Positions 26,101 to 41,100 of a DNA stretch of 64,000 nt are shown piece by piece (the first letter of the stretch is position 1; every line of letters begins with the position of its first letter). Position numbers and translations under genes: made by a program. The notes beneath the pieces were generated by a model. The model was not told where the DNA came from and made no database searches. It saw only the letters and a list, made by a program, of their open reading frames with translations. This DNA comes from Lottia gigantea (Eukaryota; Mollusca; Gastropoda; Lottiidae), in NCBI RefSeq assembly GCF_000327385.1, contig NW_008707965.1, positions 562,787-626,786 on the forward strand, in the 5' to 3' direction.

Positions 26101-29100
26101 TTTGGTTTCCATCCTGAAAACAGTACTTTCAAACTAACTCGAGTCAATGTAAGTTCATGAAGTATCTGAAAGAAAATTCATTGAATATTATGTATAATGG
26201 AGCCAGTTTATTAAAATCTTGTATTATGTGTTTAGTTATACCTCATTCACCTTGAAATAAACACAATTTGACCATCTTTTATCATTCAGAAAGTTTTTTC
26301 TAACCTCAAAATCCAGACTTAATCCTACTTATTAACTTCATTAAAAACTTGATAAAAATAATCTGGAATATCTGAAATCACATGCTCTTGATTCCGTCAA
26401 ATCTCTAGACCAATCAAACCCCAGTATAGCTGATATCTACGTCTAATTTTGGGATGTTTTGAGATAAGGTAGTTTCTGCTGTGATATTTCTAGTTTAGTA
26501 ATTAGTTATACTATTTGGTTAAAAACTGATAAATATCGGCACTGGTGTATTTTGATAGATAAATTTTAGTCTCGAAAGATTACTGATAGAAATTTGAAAT
26601 ATTTAATTACTTTTGAAGATGTTTTGAATTGAATTGTTTTTTAAAATTTTTAATCTTGATAAGTTTCTTTAATTCATATATTATTTCCTCTTCCCTCATA
26701 GTAAAAATATACCACAGAAACAGTCCTTCACTTTATTGGAAGATAAAGAACTATTTTAGTGTTTCATTCTATTTTATTCATTCATTCATCGATCTTATTC
26801 ATTTTTAATTCTTTGCTGTGTTTCTGCTATACAATTTGTATCATGAGCTTCATTCAATGGAATTCAGAGGCAGAATTCATTTATCATTTAACATAAAAAG
26901 TAATTTCAGTTCTCCATCCTGGATCTGTGTTTATTCATTCATTCATTTCATTTCTTCATTTCACTGATTTAGTCATTCATTCATCTTTATTTTGTTCATT
27001 TCATTAATTTTGCCATTCATTCATTCATTAATCCTGATCAACACCATGTTCTTCATTCTTTCTCGTCTTGTTTTCCTTTTTATATATGTTTTCTTGATGT
27101 GAAAAGTTCTTTAGTTCTTACCAATGTTTTGCCAAAATGTTTAGTTTTGCGGTTCGGATCATTAGTACTTGGTTTATTTATTCATCTATTTCTTCATTTA
27201 TTCCAAACTTCATTCAATTGTTTGCTTTTAGTTGCACATCTATTGGTTTCAATTATTCATACATTCTACTCCATCCCATATTCAATTCATTCACTCATTC
27301 AAACATTCATTCATTCAACCATTCATCAATCAGTCTATTAGTAATGAAGATATAGTATAAACCATCAGTCCCTGGTAAAGACAATTTGATTAGAGTATAG
27401 TTGTTATAGTATCAAGATATTCAACACAATCTCCATCAAAAATACTCATAAAACTCTACCAGATAGTCATATTACCAGATGCCTGCCTGGTCTACTTTAT
27501 TAGGGCAGGTGGATTTGCCACGATGCCTTCTCTTGTTGTTATTAAGGCTTTCAAATGTCAAAAGCTTATTTGTTACTCAGCTTTCAACCATAAATAAGGT
27601 AGGGCATCTAGAAGCTCCTTTGTGATTTGGTTTGGTTTTGTCAATGTGACATCCCTTGTTGAATGTTTATAAACATTTGATATACTAATAAAGATTTGGA
27701 AAAAAAACAGCATCAGTTTGGGCAACTAATGAACAGCATTGCAAATGGTACATATAAAAATATTTTCAAACTACAAGCTGGCACATTATCTAAATAAAAT
27801 TTAAGTTAAGCAAGGGTTGTATGGTTGCCCATCTCACAAAAAGCCTTTGTCTTGATTCATGGAAGAGATCAAAAAACAGAAACAGAATTGTGCTGTATGA
27901 GCAGTGACAAGGCTAGAATACATGCTTAATATTAAAGTATATCATGTCTGGGCAATCTGGCATGTTACCCTCACCATAGTTTATGATAGACCAGATTAAT
28001 CGATCAATTCCCACTCATTGATTGAGTTATTTAGATGAAAGACAAATCTCATTCACAAGCTTTTGTTTCTAATCATCCAGTCTCTCCTGATCTTTATCAT
28101 GTTTTTTTATGATCAATGATAATTAACGGAAAATTCTTGTAAAATATGTAGTGATTGACGATTTTTAGTGTTTATCACCCAGTTTTAGCTGTATATTCAG
28201 TATTCATGTCCAACAAGGGTAAGATATTTTGGTATTTATTGATACAGCTTTTTTTATGTATGTTCTTCAATGAAAAACATTGCAATTTTCTTACATAAGT
28301 TGACACTTCTTCCATTCAAATTCATGTTCAGTAAGTTCTCTAAATCCATCTGAAGTTTGTTTTAGACGTATTTCTGTTGATAACTGATTTTCTCTCCACT
28401 ATAGTTTATTTTTGAGAGAGTAAAACTTTAATCAGTGGAAACAATAAGCTTAAGTAAAAAGTTAATGTATTAAATATTCTAACTTTTTTTTTGCTGATAG
28501 TGTCTTATTCTGAAAATATGAAAGTATATGTGACTGTGATTGAGTTAAATTGGGCGATCATCTGCCCTCTTTTCTCATTAGAACATGCAATGGCAGGCAT
28601 ATCAATCTATCAGCCATGTTGGACTGAATATAAACGTGGAATAAGGTGAAAGTTTATGGGGGTGTTAAGCTATAAAATCTTGGTAAATTAATCGGCAATC
28701 ACATTGGAGGTGAAATCGATATTCTTTATAATAACAACAGCTGTAGTCTCAATCAAAAATATTTTCATTTTACCTATTATATATATATACACATTGTTTA
28801 TAATGTAAATTAGATTGGACAACTTTTATTGTTCATGTGGTCCAGATTTACTTTTAAAAGTGTTTAGCTCAATATCTAACCATGGATAAGCATGCCACAG
28901 GTAATGTTGAGAACAACTATTTGATTTGGCTCAGGAATATAGACTTATAAATTTTTTTTTCTTCAGCTGATATTGCATTATTAAAGCTATTTAAACCTGG
29001 CACAAGTTTCAAGAGCATTTTAACTTTATATTTTCATATTGATATTACTGATTTTGTAAGCTCTATCGAATTATAAAAATTTTTATTTAGAGGTCTATAT

Positions 29101-32100
29101 CCCTTTGTAGATTTTTGTGGTTTGGATTCAGAATTCATTGTGATGTTTAAATTTTCCTTTCATTGATTGGTTTATGATTCCAACAATGTAACTGAAGTTA
29201 AGAAATGGGTTAATTTGGAGTACAGAATTAATAGAAGAACAGTAGATAAACAGGAGTGTTAATATTCAACAGAAATTCCTTCTTTTGATAAAATTCCAAC
29301 AAAAGTTTTTTGAGCTCCTTTAGATATTTCAAAAAGGATGAAAAATACAAAAAACTGTAGAGTTATGTTGTTATTAAATCCTAGTAATTGCATCATAGTG
29401 ATCTAATGTTATTTTAAACTTCGTTCAAGTTGAATCATCAAAGCAAATTCACCAAAATTGTTTCAAGGCATTTTGATTTAGTAAAGTCTTGAGGGATTAT
29501 AAATTTGGCAAGAAATAGAGAAAATGGATTGATTAATTTGAAGTTTTCAGCCAGAATTTTGTGATTGATTCCATGAGATGAAGTTGGCAATGTTAATTAT
29601 AAACGAGGGCTGTTAGAGTTGTCTCAATGGAGGCTTGATGACTTCCATTTTGGATAAAATGTTGTAGATTCGAATGAACACTATGAAAATTATGAGCACT
29701 TAAAGATCTTTTCTGGAACTGTTCTGGACATGCTAGCTAGCTTAAAAAAGTAAAAAGATTATATAAGTAAGTAGGAATTAATTATGGTTCCTTAAGTTTT
29801 TTCCAAAAAGGCAGTTTCATGCAAAGTGTTCGAGGGCTAACTAAAATTTCATTTAATCATGGGTGATTCAAACCAAGTACCTCATGGACTAACGGGTTAC
29901 ATTCCAACTCACTAATTCTAGCTCCGATTAAATGATACTGCATAACAATTGGAGCCAATATGCATTCATATGTAAGTATGTCTTATATGTAAGTAGCAAT
30001 ACGGTTGAAGTTTGTTGTTAGCACCAGATGTAAAGCCGACTCTTTCTATTTGTGTCGTGGCTTACGTCAATCTAAAACCAACATGGCTGACCTATGACTT
30101 TTGGAAGTTTAAAGTAGATTAATCAACTATCAAATGTCTTGGTAAGGTTTAAAAAAAAAATGTTCAAAGTTTCGTATTCATGAAGTTCTGTTGCTTTGTT
30201 AATATTTTCTGCTGTAAATACACAGTGTACTGCTGTTTGTTAAAAAAGAAATATTAAATGAAAATTTGATGATATGTTCCAGATATTACATTGACGGTTC
30301 AACCAAGACTCGTGTTAAACTAAAAAATATCTAGCTGGTTATGTTCCAACCTCGATCATTGTTTGCATCGTCATTTTGAAATTTTTACAATGCAGAAGTA
30401 TGCAGACATTCTGCAGCTCTGGTTTTGTGACAAAATCCAAAGACATTCTCAATGGACATTTACATGCTAAAATAATAATTAATGTACAGTCTGTACAGTG
30501 GTATGGTTAAATGGACGATGTCCATTGTTTACTAGATATTGAAATAAGGCTTTGTCTTTTTTTCATCCAGTCATAAAACTACTTTGACCATCGATATGTG
30601 CATAATGCCAATCAGGGCATGTTCACAAGATAGTCACAAGTCTTAAAGAGGATGTCAGCAGTTGTCCAGTACATATTGATAATGAGTTATATTGATTGAT
30701 GGTGGTCACTATCCTCTAATTGATATTGATGTTCAGTTTTTCTGGTCAGTTTCTAATCTCATTATTTTATCATATTTCTCTTTTTCTGTGGTTAGGTTAT
30801 TAGGCTTTATTTATGGCTTTCTTTTAGACTTTTTGTGGAATTACAGAGTGGTGAAATCACACCCTCATATAGTAAAAACTTTCAGGGTCAATGTTGTCAT
30901 TTCAACTGTTTTGTGATGGCAGTAGCTCAATGATGTATTAATGATACGAGGAAACAAAATGAAATTTTGTCCTATTTCCTGCATTTTTTGGGCTGATATC
31001 TGAAGTATATGGATTCATTTACACACACAGACACAAGCTGAGTAAATGAGATGTGTAGCAAGTACCATGCTTACTATCAATATTAAAATAAATATAACTA
31101 TGATCCACCCTGTATTAACATACCAACTAATATTACAGTCTGTTTTAATTCTGATTGACTTTTGGCTGGACTGATATTTGACCATATACGTTTTTGACCA
31201 TTATCTTGACTTTTGAGGAATTAAGGCATTGGACCTTGATGTTCAGTGCTCCATGTCTGTATTCGACTCTTTTCCTTATTGGAAGGCATTTTAGGAGGTC
31301 AGCTAGAATTTGATAGGAACTGCTGAATATGTTGACCATTGACATTGTTTAAAGAGAAATTCATATTCGTTCTATGGACAAAATAGGTATGGATAATCTG
31401 GAAAAGATCAATGCTAAGGCTGATCTTTAATAATGGACCAACTGGTAGACAGAGAAGTCAAGAATCTTAATTGTTAACCTTGTAAAATGAATTGAAAGAT
31501 TTGAAATTCAGCAAGTGTACTAAGATATGTTTACAGTGCGATATAAACTATTTTAGACTTGTATTTTTCAAGTTAATTAATTCGTTAGGATTCCACTAAT
31601 CACCTGTATTGTTTATTTTACCTACTAACGACTTAATTTTACCTGGCTGCCTTCTCTGACATTTAAAATGCAGTATTCAACTCAGCTGATGGGTGGGACT
31701 TCACAGTGCATTTACAAATTTACTTGATTTGATGCAGAAATTGTATTCTAGACTTTCAGGTGAAAAAGTTAAGAGACACTGTGTATTACGGGTTTGATTT
31801 TTGGTTCCTTAGTATTTTGAAGCTCAATACAGCCTAGGAATAGCTTTAAGATTTTGATATTCGAGTTGTTACTGTTGAAATTGGATTGTGTACTAATTTA
31901 AATTGTAATATGTTTAGGATTTCAATTTGGATGCATCACTTAAAATTGTGATCTTAATTTGCAGTTGACATTACATTGTGTATTTTTGAAGCTTGTGATA
32001 TTTATTTCAGAGTTGCATTGAATCCAAAAGGTTTCTCTTTAACTTTTGTATTCACATTTGGATTCCTTATTAATTTAACACTCCTAATACTTTTAAGTGT

Positions 32101-35100
32101 CTCAAACAATGTCCAGATTCTGATTGACCTGTATATCTAATTATGCCAAAATGCCAACTGTACGGAGAAAACGGCCAGAATCTGCTACTAGTTCTTTTTG
32201 AACTAAGGTCTATTTGTTAACCTGCCAAATCATCAAAGGACAATCTGAATGTTAGTTTTCTTTAGGTTATCAACATGTTTTAATGGTTCATTTGACTGCC
32301 TTTAATGATTCTTGAATAACTCTCATGGTTTTTATGGAGATTTTGGCAGGTATTTATCTCAAGGATTAACTGTGAGGTTCTATATTCCTATGTGTAGCAG
32401 AGCCTCTTTATAGAAACCAAGAATAAGAGATATTTAGATTGCTTGTTGCTCTCAGGTTATGTGAAAAAGTTTCAATGAATCAAGCACCTACAATCTAATC
32501 TGAAGATTCAGATAAGCACAACCTAATCAATTGTTCATTTAGTAGTATATTCCCCCTCCCCCCCACCACCATTTATTTTCTGTATGTTTTCCAGATAGAT
32601 ATAGGCTACATATCATTTTTTTTCAAGTGTCACCAGAAGATAATTTATGATGGTTAATATCCAAGGGATGCTATCTCTTCACATCTTTGTGATTAGGGTC
32701 AGGAACTTGACCAACTTAGTGTATCACTGAGTTTAATAAGTCTTGGCACCGGTGCCTGATATTCCACATAGATCTGAGAATTCTATGTCAAGAGTGCCAT
32801 ATTCATAATACAGTACATCATTGTATCATAGGAGCTTGTAGTTAAAAACATTGTAGGAATGACAGTTGTCATGGATTGTTTGTGAGTTTTGGGGATTTGG
32901 AATTAGATTTGGCACTGATTCCTGATATTCCACATAAATCTGAAAATTCTATGTCAAGAGCACCATATTTATGATACTCTGACAATATTGTTTCTTAACT
33001 GGCAAACATTTTGGATACAGTGCCAATCAGTTTGTTTTGTGGTTTTCTTTTGAGTTTACAGGATTTGTTAAAATTTGAATAAGTGCCTGATATTTCATGC
33101 GGAGTTGAGAATGTCATCATAACAGACTTATTCATTTACCATAAAGTTACAATCATCTTCCAGAGATTGTGAATATGAATTCTCAAGGTGTGTAAAAAAA
33201 ATCTATTTTGTATTGATCTTTTGTTAAGGATATGCTGATTTATGACCTATTGACAAATTTGTGTCTTTCGCTTTAAGAAAGTTGAACAAAAGCTTTCCAT
33301 GTTCTTGTTATAGGGATTGTAAAGAGATTTTCTAAATATTTTATGTGTATCATGAACACTGATAGCATCAATTTGCATCATTCAAATTTTCAACCAGACA
33401 TCAGTGGTTAGTATAATTCCACTGAAACTAAGTGTTTGATTCTGTCACTAACAAGGACTTATTTAACATATTTTGCTATTAGTGAAGTCATCAAACACTT
33501 AGTTTGAATAGAATTGCAGGAACCCTAACAATCCCTTTAATGTGTTATAAGTGTTAACAGTATGAAACAGATGGTACTGTAATTCAGTGTAATATATTTT
33601 GAGTATAGTTGATACCAGTATCATGCTGTGTGCTATATTAAAATAGTACCATACTACCTCTACAAATAATTCCTTAGTTACATCATCTACCTTTGTCTTT
33701 CAACTTTTTATACCTGATGATCTTTACCAGATTTTTATTTTGTTGCTGAATTTGTGTATTCTATTTGTAGTTTATCGCAGAAATATTGAATGGTATTTCT
33801 GCCAAATGATTGTGTTTTGGTTTGGTTTCTTTTTTGGTTTAATTATGAATTTTAAGGCTTTGTATATGTGTTTGTCTTTGCTATTAGCAAATTGTGATTT
33901 ATTGCTTTTCACTTGACTTATAATAAATGTTTATCTATACAGATTTATATATAGGGTCTTGCTAGTGCCTGAACTATATTTTTTAAGATTGACATTGATC
34001 ATATTGAAGTTGAGGTTACCCTTGACTATATTTTTTGCCTTTTGCTGCCTAATGTGTCCAGTAGGTTCATTGCCACTGTTATTTACCTGAGTGTCTTTAC
34101 TCTGACATTTCTTATATTTGAAGATCTCTGATACAGATTTCGTATGGCAGGCGTAGAAATCAACCTTCTTCTATGAGGAATGATCTCTGAAGTTATTGGG
34201 AGGTTAAGACACTATAGTACCTATTTAACGTGTGTTTTTCATTACCACCAGTACAAAAAGGTACTTAACTAATTGACTATACAAGACATATGTTCTTTGG
34301 TATAGTTAGTTTTAGTACGTTTGTTTTTTCTGTGCAGTTTCTTGATCTCTTAATCTTGTTTTTGTTGTAAACACATTCTTTTGAAGTAGTGGTTTTATAT
34401 CAATCAGTTTTTAGTTGGATTCAATTGGAAAAAAATGGAATTTATTGATTTTCAGTTGATCAGCATACCTTAATTTATCCAGTGTGAACTTTGGAATATT
34501 CTCTGAACATTTTCAAGAGATTTGGAATATATTACTTAATCCTGAAAAAATTCCAGATCTGTAATTCTCTTATAAAACAGGACCACTTATTTTAATATCT
34601 GGATAACAATTTATGAATGAAACAGGACATAACCAATTCCATTAAGTGTATTTACACTGCATGAAAATCAAGACTCAGTCAATACATGATTATGTTTCTG
34701 TAAACAAACAGGCCTGCTTAATAGCCACTGTATGATTTGGGAAGTACAGAATTGGCTCTCTTGGATGATATTGTGAATTCCTGGGAAACAGGCTTATATT
34801 TGCTGACTGTACTAAGTACAAAAGAGATTTAAAAAAAAAACAGTTGGAAAATAAATGAATATCTAAATGAAGATTAAACACACATAATATTCCAATGGAG
34901 TTTCCAAGACAACCAAATACTTGGAGACAATATGGTTGCAAATGTAAGTTTTCTTTTATTTTTTTTTGCATATTCTGCTGTGATTGCAGACCTCTTTTAT
35001 GTGTTTACGTGTAACATAACATAGATTGAAAGAGTCTTCAATATACCTTTATTCCGGGTTATTTGTCTATATAGCGAATTAAGGAATGAACAGCAGTTCC

Positions 35101-38100
35101 TCCATTTTGGACTAACTGTTCACTTTGTCTAATTTAATGATTCATTCATTTATTCATTCCATTCATTCGTTTATTGCAAGTGGTTGAAATGCCCAAATAT
35201 GGGTAGGCGTATTATCAAGACCTTTATGTCCTATCAATCAAAAAATCAAAACATATTTTCAATGATATTAATGAATAGAAGTATATGAGTCAGTGGATTA
35301 AAATTTGAAGTAAATATTTATCTAAAAGTATGCCCAATATACACTGATATGTATCTAGTAATGACTGATTTATCAAGGTCAAGGACTAATACTATCTCTA
35401 ATATTGAAGAGTTCTAATAACTGAGATTGATATGCAATTGATGTATGTAATTTGATTGATATTGTGGTATTAATAATGCACTGTATGCACATGTGACATC
35501 AGGGTTAGGGGGAGGGATTGTAAATAGTTCGCTCAATGTGAAGATGAGGGGAGAAACTTCTTTCATTTAGTGGTTTCAGGGGTTCTATGAAGGGCAATGT
35601 CTGGATTCTTCTGCCTATCCACATATTAAAAGACAAAAATCTTGGTTAGATTATTAATTTAAGAAATAATCTCAGAAAGATAATTGGACAATTGGAAAAC
35701 TAAATGAGAATTGTTGCCATCTAAGGTGAAATTCTGGAATGTCTAAGGTTTAAACTTCTATGCCATACAAAGTGACAGTAATAATTTAATTTGCATCTGA
35801 CAGTTTAACAATGTAAATGACAAAATTTGATGTATAGAAGTAAAAGTTATATAAAATTTTTATTGTTATTCTGGCCAATATACAATTCTAGAGGGTGTTA
35901 AATAACATTTGTTGGCTTATATAAAAGATAGTGCTGTCATTAAATTTCAACACTCATTTCTATAATAGTGTTCTTCTTAATTTGTGTGTAATATTTAGCA
36001 CCAAAGGCAGGTGTGGTGCCAGGCAGGGTATGCTTTTTCTTTCAGTTACCTTATACCACTTTCATTATGAAATACTTGATCACTTATGATTGCCATACCT
36101 CCTCATAAATTGCTGCCAATGTATTGTCAAATTATATGTTTTATATTAGTTTTTTATCGATTGCCTACTATCCCTTCATTCCTGAATTATCCAATTCATG
36201 CATAACAGATTCAGCATTGGAAATGATCTTTATGAAATACTTACTCATTTATAATTGATATACTTCCTCATGTGAAAAAATCATTTTACCAATGTTTCAC
36301 TAATATGTTGTTTTTGATTTGGGATTTTGTATTTGGGTTCGGTTTGTAAACTCTGGTCTGTATTTGGAAGATTATATCCAAGACTCTTTTGAGCACCTGA
36401 CCGCATTCTGTGATTGTCTATGTCAAGTTGACTTCAAGGAAGGAATTTCCACGTAATCAACTGTGTTCAATAGATTATATTTCTGGCCTGATATGAAGGC
36501 CTATAGTTATTTAATTGTAATTAAGGAGTGGTAAAGGCTATACAAAGTTTTGTTACTGAAATATTATTTAACAAGTCCTCCATTGTTCTGAATTAAATTC
36601 AGGTTTATTTTGAATACCCTTACATTAAACACTACACCTATATTTGACAATTGGTTAAAAAAAAAAAGTAGGTAAGTGTAATCTGCCCATTCTCCTACTA
36701 TTCGAAATGAGACCAGAGCAGTCTTTGGACTGAGGTATATACTCTTATAACTTGATACTGCAATTTTGCATGATATAAGTCATCTTATGTTGTATTGTAT
36801 CTCTTTGATGATTCAGGTTCACCTTTTGTATTTTGGTCTATTCGGCATATTAGTCACACCAACCAGGACTAACCTGTTGACCTGAATATTCATGAATCTC
36901 ACTGAGCCGAAAAGATTTATTTATCTAGTATGTGTAATCGTTCATTTTTGGAGATTTTGTTTTGAATAACGTTATATGATAAGGCTTTTCTTAGATTACC
37001 GGATATAAAATAGCAATTACTTGTTGTCTTGCGGTTACAGATCATGTGACAACTGTGTGCCTTGGATTGAAACAAGTTTTAGAGATTGGAGGACCTTGGT
37101 GTAGATACCAAGTATTACATCAATTTGAGGATTTCTTTATAAAGTTTTAATTGTTACTGTTTAAAAGTGTTGTGGTTCAAGTCATTTGAATGGGAAATAT
37201 TTTCAGAGGAACAGAAAAAACTGATCAAAACTTAGTCAGTACATAGCAATAGATAAATTATCTTAACTTGTGGTTAGTGTGTCTTGCTTCAAAATCCCAG
37301 GGACTTCAATTGAGTCCAGTGATGTATAATAAAAGACTAATTATAAACTGGACAGTGTAAGTTTGGTGTCAATGTTGACATAAAGCTAATACTATCTATG
37401 TTTAAAGTCAACTGTGTTTATACACAGATTAATTACTTACTTTTACTTCATTAGAGTTCTAATAACTGTTGGTATCATCTACAGTTGATGGGTGTTGGTG
37501 TTTTAATTTGTTTGGAGTACTCGTCATCATATTCTGATACCAATTGATGTTCCTGTCTTATGACTAGTGGTGTTAGCTACAAATCATTTTAAATCTGTTG
37601 TGGATAATTTGATTATTTTGGATTTTATTAACAGTTTTGTGACTTGATGCTTATGAAGCTCAATGACTTGTTACAGCCAACTGTTTGGTATTCTTTTCAG
37701 TTGAGTGGATTATGTGATAGTTTGGATAACTTTTCACACTAATGACAAATTTCATGCTTTTGTAACTCGTTCAGAAGAACATTGCCTTGTTAGTGTTACT
37801 CACTAGAGCACTATAAAAGACTATGTAATGATCTGATCAGTGACGAGACAAGGGCATGAGGAAGTCAAGTTTCTTTTCTTAAGTTGACTTTTATTTGTTA
37901 AAATGTTACTAGATCAGTACTGATAAGATAACGGATTATCTTTTTACAAGAAAAGAGCTATTTTAGATTATCCACTTACAATGTCTAACAATTGATATTT
38001 TATAATTTATGGGAAAAATTTCAAAACAGGATTATATATTTGAGGATATATATTTGTATATTATGGAATCTCATTGTGTGTGGTAAAATACTGGAATACT

Positions 38101-41100
38101 GATTTAATATGCTAATTACTGGAATCTAATTAAGAGCTATTAATTACCGGAGTATTAATTAACAAGTGTAAAGATGTCCCAGATAGTTAATAGTATGTTT
38201 AAAGGTATGTGCATCAGGTTTTGATTTTAGAATAACTTTTTTTATATATATGAAAGAGCTGAAAGCTTATACTTCGCCAGACACTTTGCAAACTTTCGAT
38301 CAGAAACACTGGCTGACCAAAATATTTTTACCCTGAGGAGGATTCGTACCCACAGCTCTTATTTACTGAACAAATGTCTTCTGGGCTCTTGTTGGTTTTA
38401 ATATTTTAAGTTCTTATTCCATGAGTTCCCTTAGTTGTTTTCTAAGGCATAAGATGAGCTCTTGTTGATTTGGGCCAAAGCCTTAAAGGGATAGATAGGT
38501 GGGCCATTTTGGGGGCTTGATTTTAGTCTTGAATATATGTAAATAGTCTTTAGAAGTATTAGAAATGTACCAAAAACAGATAATTCCTTTAAAAATACTT
38601 CAAACTAGGAATTTTACTCACTATTTCCATATATGTTTTTTCTATATATCACAGAGTATCTTAAATTGACGAGTCATCAATTTGGAGGCTCAAATTTCGA
38701 CGGTGAGCTGTGAACGCTATTACTGATTAGATTTGAACAGCTAAAAAAAGTCAAGTTTCTGAGACTTATGTATAATTGGTCAAAAAATGGCCTACATGTC
38801 CCATTAAAAGAGTACTCAGAGACGGAGGTGATATAGATATTAGTAAGATGATGTCTATATGGCTAAAAGGATGATATCAACAGCTCGGCACGGCTCCCTT
38901 ACAGAAATTATTCAACAATTTTCACAATCATAAAATCTATATAATGTGTCATTGTAAGCTTCACAATCCTACTTCAGTTTCTTATCTTGTCTGTGATTGG
39001 TTTATCATTGGATATCAAGGTGTTGTTAATGACCTTTAGAAACCACCTCTCTGATTGGTTCAATCATTGATAAGCATGTAAATGGATAGGACTAGTATCT
39101 GTTTTTGCCTTCATGCTTATCATGATATCTGTAAATGAAAATTATGATTTCGTGGAAGTTTCGTAATTGAATAATACTAAGGCTGGTCTTTTACGCGTCT
39201 GAAATCAGGAAGATATACATGAGTCAGCGGTGTAACGTTTCTATGAGGGGCCAAGGGGGATAATGCATGACATAGAGAAAGAATAGTATGTGAGACCCTT
39301 TGACAATTCTTTGTCCTTATGCATCCCCTTCAACTAAAGTTCATAAGAAGAACAATCTTTGATGGAAAAGCCGTCTAAAGATGGAAATACTAATACAACA
39401 TTTTGATCTAGATCTATATTTCTATGGAATTAACAGAAAGGTAGTTAGCGTAGATTGGTAGGTTAGGAGAATTTGTTTGTTTATACGTAACTGACACACA
39501 CACACAGCTGGGAACTATTTCTTCTGTGTGGATGTATAAAACAGACGGTGTTGAATGATAAATAGTGTATTAAGACGAGGTGTGAATTATTAACGTCAAT
39601 TCTGAATGAATTAATTTAAATATTGACATATTTCCTCTTGTTTTATATCGGCTAATCGACATTTTAGTTTCAGATTTCTAACATTAGGTTTCAGAAATAT
39701 CTTTAGGGGGGTTAAATTGTTATTAACTCAGAAAGAAATATGTGGAAATCGTCATATAGTAGGTCTGTGTTTGTTAATGTTTCTGTGCAGGCAGAATTCC
39801 CTTCATTGCATACATCCGATCAAAGTCAAATTCATTACCTCATCATGAGCTCAATAGTAGGCTAAGATTAGAGTAATATAAGACAAAATATGAGTAACAC
39901 CCTTCTCGGAAAAAGGTGTCAAATTTACAGACCTGTTAACTGAGTAGAAACATGTGCATATAGAACAGGTGAGCGTACCTTGCTAGTGATCTGCAAGTTG
40001 ACAAAAAAGTTTGTTGCTAAGATAGAATGAATTGTTGAAATCTAGTATATAATAAAACTTTGAAGTAGTATACCATATAACTTAGTTTACCATATAACTT
40101 AGTTTACCATATAACTTAGTTACGTTATTTGATAATTTTGAAAGGTATAATTAAGTAACGTGATAAACAGGTAGAGAACTCGTAGGCTGGTAATCAACAT
40201 CAACCAGACAAGCGGAACGTTAAGTTTACTTGTAAACACATTTAATTACCTGGATCATCAAGTCTTAATTACTATTACATATTGACATTGAAGACTAGTT
40301 GTTCTTGACTAAAGTTATTTGGGCAAGGACATACTTAACTTGGTGCAATTTTTTATTTTGACTTTTCAAACTTGATAATAGAGTCTTGTAGTCAAAATTA
40401 ATATACTTTCTTCTGGATGTTCAAGACTAGATTAAATCAAGCATGTGATTAATTAAGGTGCATATTTCTGTTCGCAGAAATATTTGTCTGGTTGATAATG
40501 TCTATACATAGAAATTGACATGAAAGATTTCAGCCTGGTGATCAAGACTAAAGTTAGTCAAGCAAGGAAATAATTAGATAAGGTGCATAATCATCTAAGT
40601 TATCTGCATGTTATTTTTTCCTGTTTAATTTCACTTGACTTTAAAACAGGTAGTTAGATAACTAGCATAAAAGTGGATAATTGGAACAGGTAAAATAAGA
40701 ATTAGAATGGAGAAGTGAAAATTACAATTTTGTAAGAAGATTTTGAAATTTTGGAAATATTAGCTTTAGTAAGATTACAGGTATATTGAAAAAATAATTA
40801 TTTATAAGAAAAGTGAAGAAAAGGATTAAGATGAAAGTGAGAAGTAGAAATTAAGTTTAAACAGGAAAAGAAATGAGAATTTTTAAATATTTGTATTAAT
40901 AAACTTACACAGGTAGAATGTATTATTTAAAAATTTATGAGAAAAGTTATATTTTTATGGGTGTACTTATGTCCTTGCCTGAAGAAACATCATTCAGTAC
41001 AGAAAGATCATATAACTCAATATTATGCAAGAAATAAGGAAGTCTTCAGGTGGTAGTGAAATTATTTTTGTTATTAGTTTTCCTTAGAATGCATACTTGA

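Noticed and set aside
27099-27355. Plus-strand frames of 80 and 72 codons rich in H, S, I and F
   Set aside because: They translate ATTC/CATT simple repeats.
30692-30916. Hydrophobic 74-codon frame that could suggest a small membrane protein
   Set aside because: T-rich intron sequence gives Phe/Leu/Ile runs in any frame; no start context or homology.
34690-34971. Minus-strand 93-codon frame in intron 4
   Set aside because: Contains a poly-Phe/poly-Lys run from T tracts, has no recognisable domain and no supporting signals.
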